A model generated the notes under the pieces. That model was not told where the DNA came from. It made no database searches and saw nothing but the letters and a program-made list of their open reading frames with translations. Position numbers and translations under genes: made by a program. Below, one piece after another: positions 1 to 5,211 of a DNA stretch of 8,064 nucleotides (position 1 is the stretch's first letter; each line of letters opens with the position of its first letter). Origin of the DNA: JBEKZQ01 sp049509675 (GTDB taxonomy: Bacteria > Planctomycetota > Planctomycetia > Pirellulales > Thermoguttaceae); NCBI GenBank assembly GCA_049509675.1, contig JBEKZQ010000291.1, positions 1-8,064 on the forward strand. The letters run 5' to 3'.

Positions 1-333
1 GACTTGATCAACGATTTCGTCGACCGTCGCGATTGGCAGCAGTTCCATTCGCCCAAGAATTTGGCCATGTCGGTGGCCATCGAGGCCGCGGAACTGATGG
101 AACATTTTCAATGGCTCTCGGTCGAGCAGTCGCGGCAGTTGGCAGGCCAGGCGGAGAAGCTCAGCGCGATCGGCGAGGAGTTGGCCGACGTCTTCTGTTA
201 TGTGCTCGCGATGGCCAACGAGCTCCAGATCGACCTCTCGGCGGCCGTCCAGCGGAAGGTGGCCAAGAACGAGCAGAAGTACCCGGCCGAAGAGTATCGC
301 GGCCGCTACGGGCCCGAGGATGCACGGCGCTAA
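1..333 (+). CDS. MazG-like nucleotide pyrophosphohydrolase (dCTPase/RS21-C6 type), 5' partial
   Basis: This is the last 110 residues of a small all-alpha NTP pyrophosphohydrolase, a cytosolic family that hydrolyses (often non-canonical) nucleoside triphosphates to monophosphate and pyrophosphate. The segment RDWQQFHSPKNLAMSVAIEA, followed by AELMEHFQW, is the family signature. The metal-binding ExxE...ExxD set is present: E28 and E31, then E60 and D63, counting from the first codon of the window. The open frame already runs at base 1. Related proteins have roughly a dozen residues before the RDW motif, so the true start is probably upstream; a TTG at 4-6 is possible but has no visible ribosome site. 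The gene ends at TAA 331-333 and converges on the next gene. Fold and metal chemistry are confident; the exact substrate is not readable, and dCTP-type activity is inferred from similarity. Confidence 0.88.
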   Translation, partial: DLINDFVDRRDWQQFHSPKNLAMSVAIEAAELMEHFQWLSVEQSRQLAGQAEKLSAIGEELADVFCYVLAMANELQIDLSAAVQRKVAKNEQKYPAEEYRGRYGPEDARR

Positions 334-364
334 GGCAGGTGGTAGAAGCGTGCTGCGGTTGGTT

Positions 365-494
365 GTGTGCCACTGGCTCTGCCAGTGCCTTGGGCTTTCT
401 TGACGTTCCACCGCGTTGTGGGTGGAAGTGGGAAAGGGCACCTGGAAAGACGGTGCGGCATTTTCACGAAGCACTGGCAGAGCCAGTGGCACAC
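365..494. repeat. Composite palindromic repeat unit with perfect 24-bp inverted arms
   Basis: The arms 365-388 and 471-494 are perfect reverse complements over 24 bases. Each arm is itself a hairpin: CACTGGC-TCT-GCCAGTG at 371-387 and its complement at 472-488. Between them is a further small inverted repeat, TTCCACC at 406-412 against GGTGGAA at 421-427. The unit fills the space between two convergent genes, so its RNA could fold from either strand and might help end transcription, but neither arm is followed by a T tract. The same hairpin core recurs at 3416-3432 and 6794-6809. It carries no gene. Confidence 0.85.
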
Positions 495-517
495 TTCGGC
501 ACCGCCACCCTGGCACG

Positions 518-1762
518 TCAATGAGGTGCAACCCGCGGCGCGGGGGTCGGCAAGATTACGGGAGCCATCGGCGAGTCGGCGGCGGGCGCAGAGGGCGCAT
601 ATTGCCGATTGAAAACCTCGGCGTCGAAGGGATCAGTCGCCCCCGCGCCGGCGGCCTGCTTCTCGGCGCCACTGTCCGTGGCGTCGTCAGCCTGTTTGGA
701 ATGGCCGGGGCGATGCGTCTTGGCGGCCAACAGCCGCTCGGCGGCCTTGGTGTGCGACTGAAGGGCCGAGGCGGGCCGCACCGGACCGCCGCCCGCTTCC
801 GCATGGAGCCGCGGCACGGGTCGCGCACGGGCGCCCAGCGCGAGAAGTTGCGGCGGATCCTCCAGACCCGCGGCGCTCTGCGCGTCGGTCGCCGCGACCG
901 CGCCGAGAATATCCTCGGGTATCGAATGTTGCGTGACCCCGTACACCCAGGCCGCCAGCCGTCGGTACTGCACAACCTGGTGGTCGGCGAAAATGGCCGT
1001 CTTGCCGGCGCCGTGCGGCACACTCGGAACGGTCAGCAATCGGCTTGCCGCCGGATTCTCCCGATCGATCCATTGCAGGACCGCGTGCAGATTGCGTTGC
1101 GTCAACCGCCGCCCCGGGGGACTGCCGGCGGAAACGCGCAACAGTTGGAACTTCATGGTCGATTGCAGGCTGTGGCAGCCGGAGGTCATGCAATGGTTCA
1201 TCAAGATCGGCTGGACCATTTGGGCGAAGGCCTCGACGGTGCCGGGCGGCATTCCCCGCACCATGCGATCGAGCTCCGCGGCCGTGGGGCAGGCTGCGAT
1301 CTTGGCCGCCGGCTTCTCGGGCTCGGCCGGCTTTTCCATCGCCAGCTTCAATTGCCGCTCGATCAGGGCAATGCCCGGATGACGCGGATCGATCTCGGCC
1401 GCATCGGACAACTCGCTGGCCGCATAGCCGTAAAGTCCCTGCCGCTGGCACCACTGGGCCAGCCGCAGGTGCTCCAGGAGACTGCCTGGCTGGATCAGGG
1501 ACCGTTTCCGCCTGTAACCCTCTTCGAGATCGCGGCAGCAGAACTCGACTTCGCAGCTCCGCAATCGGACCTCGCTATCGGGCATCTCGACCCGATATTC
1601 GTTTCCCTCGCGTGAGATTCGCCCCTCGATCACTTGACCGCTGTGCAGCAACAACAGGCCCGGGGCGGCCGGCGTTTCCGCGCCCGCGCCGCTGGTGGTC
1701 AGAAGCAGTGCAACGAGGCAGACAACGAGGACCAGCCGAAGAATACCTTCCGAAAACCCCAC
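518..1762 (-). CDS. Secreted protein with a CX4CH (possible heme c) motif
   Basis: A 414-residue exported protein of unknown function. Residues 1-28 are a Sec signal peptide: a leucine/valine-rich core ending GAGA before ET. Residues about 35-80 resemble a small beta domain (LLLLHSGQVIEGRI, then a YRVEMP strand). Residues about 95-140 are helical and TPR-like (HLRLAQWC...GYAASELSDAAEIDPRHP). Around 180-275 is a conserved-looking block with C191-MTSG-C196-H197, a CX4CH variant of the c-type heme site, then RRLTQRNLHAVLQWIDRENP. The last 120 residues are rich in Ala, Pro and charged residues and look disordered. I recall similar planctomycete proteins of unknown role. The start is GTG at 1762-1760, with a purine-rich GGGGGA just upstream, and it places the signal peptide correctly. 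The gene is convergent with the MazG-like gene and divergent from acyP. Covalent heme binding is inferred from the motif only. Confidence 0.82.
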   Translation of the reverse strand: MGFSEGILRLVLVVCLVALLLTTSGAGAETPAAPGLLLLHSGQVIEGRISREGNEYRVEMPDSEVRLRSCEVEFCCRDLEEGYRRKRSLIQPGSLLEHLRLAQWCQRQGLYGYAASELSDAAEIDPRHPGIALIERQLKLAMEKPAEPEKPAAKIAACPTAAELDRMVRGMPPGTVEAFAQMVQPILMNHCMTSGCHSLQSTMKFQLLRVSAGSPPGRRLTQRNLHAVLQWIDRENPAASRLLTVPSVPHGAGKTAIFADHQVVQYRRLAAWVYGVTQHSIPEDILGAVAATDAQSAAGLEDPPQLLALGARARPVPRLHAEAGGGPVRPASALQSHTKAAERLLAAKTHRPGHSKQADDATDSGAEKQAAGAGATDPFDAEVFNRQYAPSAPAADSPMAPVILPTPAPRVAPH

Positions 1763-1783
1763 GAGCTTTCCCCCTCAACCCGG

Positions 1784-1806
1784 CCCTCTCCCACGAGGGG
1801 AGAGGG
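1784..1806. repeat. CCCTCTCCC/GGGAGAGGG hairpin
   Basis: A perfect 9-bp stem, CCCTCTCCC (1784-1792) with GGGAGAGGG (1798-1806), around a 5-base loop. On the + strand it is followed by TTGTTTTT (1810-1817), so it resembles a Rho-independent terminator. However, no + strand gene ends nearby, and it lies upstream of the start of the minus-strand gene. I read it as a dispersed repeat of a kind common in large bacterial genomes rather than a working terminator. Confidence 0.6.
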
Positions 1807-1941
1807 AGGTTGTTTTTCGACCGATCCTGAGCGGGACGCATTGTTTCCACATGGCTGGCAGAGGGTAGGGAATTCCCCCGCTTGGGTCAAGGGCAATGGA
1901 GGGCTGGAGCCCTGGGGTCTCCGCGTCGGTCAGGGCACCTT

Positions 1942-1998
1942 AGCCCGACGCGCCAGCGAGGGATTTGCGGTCATTCTCCCTCGCTTGCGCGTCGGGCT
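1942..1998. repeat. Long palindromic repeat, 22-bp arms with one mismatch
   Basis: The left arm (1942-1963, AGCCCGACGCGCCAGCGAGG...) and right arm (1977-1998) are reverse complements with a single mismatch, separated by 13 bases. Read in frame they give peptide fragments such as LARRASEG and PRLRVGLV, which I recognise as typical false translations of a planctomycete repeat. CACCTTA occurs at 1936-1942, overlapping the first base of the left arm, and again at 2013-2019. This could be a short insertion duplication or chance. Confidence 0.8.
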
Positions 1999-2064
1999 TG
2001 TGCCGCGCATGACACCTTACAGTTCTTCCGTTGGTGCAGGGCTGGAAACCCGGCCTGCGCCGCC

Positions 2065-2070
2065 CTATAC
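2065..2070 (+). promoter_or_regulatory. Candidate -10 box for acyP, near-leaderless
   Basis: TATACT lies 7 bases before the acyP ATG. There is no Shine-Dalgarno-like purine run between them. If this is a sigma-70-type -10 box, transcription would begin at or next to the A of the ATG, giving a leaderless message. No good -35 box sits at the usual spacing; TTGGTG at 2031-2036 is 28 bases away, which is too far. Position alone supports this, so confidence is low. Confidence 0.35.
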
Positions 2071-2077
2071 TGCCATC

Positions 2078-2377
2078 ATGGCAGACAAAGGCGGGACCAA
2101 ATCGGCTACCGAGCGACGGGAAGCAAACTATAGCGGAAACGTACAGGGTGTCGGGTTTCGTTACACTGTTCGAGCCCTCGCCGCCGGTTTTGCCGTGACC
2201 GGATTCGTCAAGAATCTCTCCGACGGCCGCGTCGAGATCGTCGTCGAGGGCGAGCCGCGAGAGGTGCAAGCCTTCTTGAAGGCGGTCAGGGCGGAGATGC
2301 GACGCTACATTGCCGACGTCCAGGAGACAACCAGCCCCTCCACCGGGAGGTTCAGTTCCTTCGATATCCGATTCTGA
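2078..2377 (+). CDS. acyP: Acylphosphatase
   Basis: A complete 99-residue cytosolic acylphosphatase, which hydrolyses the carboxyl-phosphate bond of acyl phosphates. The family signature is clear: NVQGVGFRYTVR carries the phosphate-binding loop with catalytic R28, and GFVKNLSDGRVEI carries the water-orienting N46. The rest (VEGEPREVQAFLKAVR...SFDIRF) fits the usual ferredoxin-like fold and ends on the expected last beta strand. The N-terminal 15 residues are a polar extension ahead of the first strand. ATG 2078 is chosen because it gives normal family length; the frame is open further upstream, but only through intergenic repeats. There is no ribosome binding site, and a TATACT lies 7 bases upstream. 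The ABC permease follows 79 bases later on the same strand and has its own ribosome site. Confidence 0.95.
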   Translation: MADKGGTKSATERREANYSGNVQGVGFRYTVRALAAGFAVTGFVKNLSDGRVEIVVEGEPREVQAFLKAVRAEMRRYIADVQETTSPSTGRFSSFDIRF

Positions 2378-2456
2378 GGGCCGAACCGTTTGCCGCAAGG
2401 AAACGTAGGTAAACAGACTCGGACACGAGTAATACGCAGGGGGACAGAGGATCGTC

Positions 2457-3410
2457 ATGAGCTTGCCGTTGGATAACCTGCTGCTGGGTTTGATCGTGCC
2501 GGCCTGGATCCAGCCGCTTTGGCTGGTCGGAGTGGGGGCCGTTGTGGCGCTGGTGGCCATTGCGTGTGCCGCCATGCTGTTGCAGTTCGTGGCGCCCAAG
2601 GTGGCCGCCATCGCCCGCACCACGGCCAAGGAGGCCGTCTCCCAGCCGATGTTCTACGTGCTGTTGGCGATCGGCGCCTTCCTGCTGTTGTTGTTCCCGA
2701 TCGTGCCTTATTACACCTTCGGCGAAGACGTGAAGGTGGTGAAGGAGACGGGCCTGACCTTGATCATGGTGTTGTCGATCATTCTGGCCCTCTGGACGGC
2801 GAGCGTGTCGGTGGCCGACGAGATCGAAGGCCGCACCGCGCTGACGGTGCTGTGCAAGCCGGTGGGCCGGCGGGAGTTCATTCTGGGCAAGTTCCTGGGC
2901 GTGATCGGCCCGGTGCTGCTGATGTTCGTCGTGCTGGGATCTCTTTTCCTGTGCAGCGTGTCGTATAAGGTTTCCTACGACTCGCGGGAAACGGCCCAGC
3001 CCGAGCCTGACGCCCAGCAGTGTCAGCAGGAAATGGTGCAGATTGCGCCGGGGCTGATCCTGGCGTTGATGGAGGCCGTGGTCCTGGCCGCCATCAGCGT
3101 GGCGATTTCCACGCGATTGCCGATGTTGCCCAACCTGGTGATCTGCGCGTCGATCTACGTGCTGGGGCACTTGGTGCCCATGCTTGCCAACTCGTCGGTC
3201 GGGCACCAGATACCCTTTGTGCCGTTCGTCGCCGATCTCTTGGCCACGGTTCTGCCGGTACTCGAACATTTCAACATTTACGGGGCCATTTCCACGGGCG
3301 AGCCGGTGTCGGGCGAGTACCTCTTCTGGACCGGCGTCTACTGTTTGCTCTATAGCACCGTGGCCATGCTCTTGGCTCTATTGCTGTTCGAAGACCGGGA
3401 TCTGGCATAG
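2457..3410 (+). CDS. ABC-2-type transporter permease
   Basis: A 317-residue polytopic membrane protein, the membrane half of an ABC exporter. Hydrophobic segments lie near residues 20-45, 64-85, 98-120, 142-168, 197-220, 222-243 and 290-312. The segment ADEIEGRTALTVLCKPVGRR, running into EFILGKFLG (about 120-148), is the cytoplasmic coupling motif typical of ABC-2 permeases (NosY/CcmB-like and related). A polar stretch at about 170-196 (SYDSRETAQPEPDAQQCQQE) is a probable loop between membrane segments. ATG 2457 is preceded by GAGG at 2447-2450. No ATP-binding subunit is encoded in the window, neither acyP nor nagB being a candidate, so the partner ATPase must be elsewhere. The substrate cannot be read. 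A hairpin repeat begins 5 bases after the stop. Confidence 0.88.
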   Translation: MSLPLDNLLLGLIVPAWIQPLWLVGVGAVVALVAIACAAMLLQFVAPKVAAIARTTAKEAVSQPMFYVLLAIGAFLLLLFPIVPYYTFGEDVKVVKETGLTLIMVLSIILALWTASVSVADEIEGRTALTVLCKPVGRREFILGKFLGVIGPVLLMFVVLGSLFLCSVSYKVSYDSRETAQPEPDAQQCQQEMVQIAPGLILALMEAVVLAAISVAISTRLPMLPNLVICASIYVLGHLVPMLANSSVGHQIPFVPFVADLLATVLPVLEHFNIYGAISTGEPVSGEYLFWTGVYCLLYSTVAMLLALLLFEDRDLA

Positions 3411-3415
3411 TGTGC

Positions 3416-3432
3416 CACTGGCTTCGCCAGTG
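3416..3432. repeat. CACTGGC-TTC-GCCAGTG hairpin just after the permease stop
   Basis: A 7-bp perfect stem with a 3-base loop starts 5 bases downstream of the permease TAG (3408-3410). It is the same core as the arms at 371-387, 472-488 and 6794-6809. Placement straight after a stop codon suggests it could slow 3' decay of the mRNA or aid termination, but no T tract follows, so it is called a repeat rather than a terminator. Confidence 0.7.
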
Positions 3433-3483
3433 TTCGCCTACGATGGATCAGGCGACGGATAACAATAACTCGGCCAGGTGCCC

Positions 3484-3535
3484 GTAGGACGGATTGCCAA
3501 TCCGTCGGTGCTCTGTAGGACGGATTGCCAATCCG
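3484..3535. repeat. Two direct copies of a 21-bp self-complementary repeat
   Basis: A 21-base unit beginning GTAGGACGGATTGCC occurs identically at 3484-3504 and 3515-3535, with 10 bases between. Each copy contains the palindrome CGGATTG-C-CAATCCG. Translated, the unit gives RIGNPSY and DWQSVLR, peptides I recognise as false products of a dispersed planctomycete repeat. It lies in the convergent space between the permease and nagB, 37 bases beyond the nagB stop. Confidence 0.8.
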
Positions 3536-3572
3536 GCCTACCATGATTGATCCTGCTGTTCGCATACGGCTG

Positions 3573-4361
3573 CTACGCATGGAACTGCGGGGCATCGGGC
3601 CGCTTGGCCTGGATCCACTCGTAGTAGTCGATCATTTTCAACTGACCGGCCGCCTCGCGATCGAGAATGCAGGTGCAATCGCGGTGCAGTTGCAGGGCGC
3701 TGGCGGTGATCATGCTCGTGACCGGCCCTTCCACGGCCGCCGCCACGGCCGCCGCCTTATTCTGGCCGTTGGCCAGAAGGATGATGCGGCGGGCCTCCAG
3801 AATGGTCCCCACCCCCATGGTGATCGCGTAGACCGGCACCTCCTCGGGCGAATCGAAGAAGCGGGCATTGTCGTCGATCGTTTGCCGGGCCAGGGTCTTG
3901 ATGCGCGTCCGCGAACCCAAGGAACTCGACGGCTCGTTGAAGGCGATGTGGCCGTCCGAACCGATGCCCAGGATCTGCAGGTCGATGCCGCCGCAGTCGT
4001 GGATCCGCTGCTCGTACCACTGGCAGAAGGCGGCGTAGTTGTCGGTCGTGCCCGAAGGAATGTAGATGTTCTGCTTGGGAATGTTGACGTGCCGGAAGAG
4101 GTTCTCGTACATGAAGTAGTGGTAGCTCTGCGGGTGTTTCCCCGTCAGGCCCACGTACTCGTCGAGATTGAAGGTGGTGACCTGGGAAAAATCGAGGTTC
4201 TCTTCGCGGTGCAGCCGCACCAACTCCTGGTACAGACCCAGGGGGGTCGATCCGGTTGCCAGCCCCAGGACTGCGTTCGGCTTGGCGTTGAGGACTTTCG
4301 CGACGACGCGGGCTGCTACCCGGCTCATTTCCTCGGCAGTTTTTTGAATGATCACTTCCAT
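3573..4361 (-). CDS. nagB: Glucosamine-6-phosphate deaminase
   Basis: A full-length 262-residue cytosolic enzyme (E. coli NagB has 266) converting glucosamine 6-phosphate to fructose 6-phosphate and ammonia, the committed step of amino-sugar catabolism. Visible motifs: the phosphate-binding loop LGLATGSTPLGLYQEL (about 32-47); NLDEYVGL with D67 as the general base; GIGSDGHIAFNEP with D136, H138 and E143 matching the E. coli D141/H143/E148 set; and SRTRIKTL. S135 replaces the Asn seen in E. coli at that site. The C-terminal half (GVGTILEARRIILLANG, GPVTSMITASALQLH) is canonical. ATG 4361 is preceded by GAGG, 8 bases upstream. No nagA or nagE lies beside it. The nearest same-strand gene, the GH51 enzyme, is separated by a 133-bp palindromic element, so nagB is probably transcribed on its own. 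Confidence 0.96.
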   Translation of the reverse strand: MEVIIQKTAEEMSRVAARVVAKVLNAKPNAVLGLATGSTPLGLYQELVRLHREENLDFSQVTTFNLDEYVGLTGKHPQSYHYFMYENLFRHVNIPKQNIYIPSGTTDNYAAFCQWYEQRIHDCGGIDLQILGIGSDGHIAFNEPSSSLGSRTRIKTLARQTIDDNARFFDSPEEVPVYAITMGVGTILEARRIILLANGQNKAAAVAAAVEGPVTSMITASALQLHRDCTCILDREAAGQLKMIDYYEWIQAKRPDAPQFHA

Positions 4362-4445
4362 GGAACAACCTCATCTATAGGAACGCGGTGAAAATCCACG
4401 ACCCGCTCAATATCGGCTCTGCGGAAAGGAACGTCAAGCCTACGG

Positions 4446-4578
4446 CAGGAGAACTGCGAAGTCGGGGTCTGGTCCATTTTTCGGCTGATAGGCACCGCCA
4501 CTGGACTGGACTTGGACCGAAAACATGGACCCGGGTACCCTCTGGGTGCCTTGGCGTCAGACTTTGCAGTTCTCCTGG
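4446..4578. mobile_element. MITE-like 133-bp palindromic insertion with 9-bp direct repeats
   Basis: The terminal inverted repeats CAGGAGAACTGCGAAGTC (4446-4463) and GACTTTGCAGTTCTCCTG (4560-4577) match at 17 of 18 positions. Immediately outside them is an exact 9-bp direct repeat, AGCCTACGG, at 4437-4445 and 4579-4587, as expected of a target-site duplication. Inside is a second, nested inverted repeat, GGGGTCTGGTCCATTTTTCG (from 4464) against CCGAAAACATGGACCCGGG (from 4517). There is no room for a protein, so any movement would need a transposase in trans. The right direct repeat overlaps the stop codon of the GH51 gene (4582-4584). In RNA the whole unit would fold into a long hairpin that could end GH51 transcription before nagB. 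Confidence 0.65.
4464..4540 (-). repeat. REP-like core repeat, copy 1 (inverted relative to copy 2)
   Basis: The core of the element above is a dispersed repeat also present at 6878-6953 in opposite orientation. From AGTCGGGGTCTGGTCC through TTTTTCGGCTGAT the two copies are identical, and both have a mate arm containing CCGAAAACA followed by an imperfect GGACC. GGGGTC-ended imperfect palindromes with short arms resemble REP sequences mobilised by RAYT transposases; that link is inference, and no RAYT gene is present here. Confidence 0.6.
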
Positions 4579-4581
4579 AGC

Positions 4582-5142
4582 CTACGGGGAGTCTTGGCTG
4601 AGCGCGTAGAGCGTCACGCTGCACGGGGCGACCCACAGCCGGTCCGCTGCGCTCGGCTCGTCGGCTGACTCGATGACCACCTTCGCCGCTTTGCCCGGCT
4701 CGTTGAAGGCCAGCGGATCGCTGCCGGCGATCTGCCAGCGGCGGACCGGCCCGCGCAGCGTGGCGCCGTTGAGCTTCAAGGGCAGCTCGAGCCTCTCGAA
4801 GGTCGGGTTGACGATCGAGATGGTCAGCGTCTTGTGGTCGGCGGTCCAGGCGGCGGCCACGTCCAGCGGCTTGCCGGCCGTAGCCGCGACGGGCAGGCTG
4901 CCGAACTCCCGCCGATAGAGTTTCAGCACCAGCCCGGTCGTCTCGAAAGCGGCGTCGGCGCCGCTGGTCTTGATGCAGCCGATGACGTTCACCGTCTGGG
5001 CGTAGTTGGCCATGAAAATGATGTCGCTCTGCCGCGAATACTCGTTCAGCCCGGCGGCGATGCCCAGGGCATCGCGGAGGAAGTAGCGAGAGCCCAACTC
5101 GCCGAAGATCGGCGTTCCGTACCAGTAGTTCCACTCGTCCAT
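4582..5142 (-). CDS. GH51 arabinofuranosidase, C-terminal fragment
   Basis: The 186 residues after the internal stop, counted from the first available start (ATG 5142-5140). It opens with MDEWNYWYG, whose Glu is the GH51 nucleophile, then the last barrel strands and helices (ELGSRYFLRDALGIAAGLNE, IIFMANYAQTVNVIG) and the C-terminal beta domain (LTISIVNPTFERLELPLKLN...SVTLYALSQDSP). No ribosome site lies at a sensible distance before this ATG, and there is no signal peptide. As a separate product it would lack most of the barrel and the acid/base, so it is probably not expressed as an independent enzyme. Its TAG stop lies in the direct repeat of the adjoining insertion-like element. Confidence 0.7.
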   Translation of the reverse strand: MDEWNYWYGTPIFGELGSRYFLRDALGIAAGLNEYSRQSDIIFMANYAQTVNVIGCIKTSGADAAFETTGLVLKLYRREFGSLPVAATAGKPLDVAAAWTADHKTLTISIVNPTFERLELPLKLNGATLRGPVRRWQIAGSDPLAFNEPGKAAKVVIESADEPSAADRLWVAPCSVTLYALSQDSP

Positions 5143-5208
5143 GGCAATGCGGATGTCTTTGCCCTTCAGGGCGTCGATCTGGCTGCGGTAGCGGCGATGC
5201 GCCTCGGC

Positions 5209-5211
5209 CTA
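5209..5211 (-). other. Premature TAG stop codon inside GH51
   Basis: The codon reads TAG on the minus strand between GTC-CGC-GGC and GCC-GAG-GCG. It is in frame with both fragments, and no insertion or deletion is needed to join them. It separates the acid/base from the nucleophile by primary sequence, so the N-terminal product alone cannot be catalytic. Programmed use as selenocysteine is excluded because the codon is not TGA. Confidence 0.9.

Larger units (their letters stand above)
1763..2077. other. 315-bp divergent intergenic region holding palindromic repeats
   Basis: No gene is supported here. The acylphosphatase frame stays open leftward, but the translation is repeat-derived and lacks a plausible start. 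It holds, in order, a CCCTCTCCC hairpin (1784-1806), the palindrome GGGAATTCCC (1868-1877), a short hairpin AGGGCT-GG-AGCCCT (1900-1913), a long palindrome (1942-1998) and, at 2065-2070, a TATACT just before acyP. The start region of the CX4CH gene lies at the left edge, so promoters for both divergent genes should be in this stretch. I could not place one for the minus strand. Confidence 0.6.

Noticed and set aside
416..1615. A 399-codon + strand frame opposite the CX4CH gene
   Set aside because: It is low-complexity and Gly/Arg-rich, with no domain. The minus-strand reading has a signal peptide, ribosome site and ordered domains.
1784..1817. Rho-independent terminator on the + strand
   Set aside because: The stem and T-rich tail look right, but no + strand transcript is expected to end there; a dispersed repeat is a better reading.
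1634..2077. N-terminal extension of acylphosphatase by about 148 codons
   Set aside because: The extension translates repeat palindromes (for example LARRASEG, PRLRVGLV) and exceeds family length; ATG 2078 gives a normal acylphosphatase.
3484..3535. CRISPR array
   Set aside because: There are only two copies, with a 10-base spacer, a palindromic unit and no cas genes.
3525..4391. A 288-codon + strand frame opposite nagB
   Set aside because: nagB is full length with all active-site residues; the opposite frame is a compositional shadow.
5209..5211. Pyrrolysine or other recoding at the internal TAG
   Set aside because: No known recoding in GH51 enzymes; the site is not catalytic, and no suppressor or recoding machinery is visible. 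Simple mutation or sequence error is more likely.
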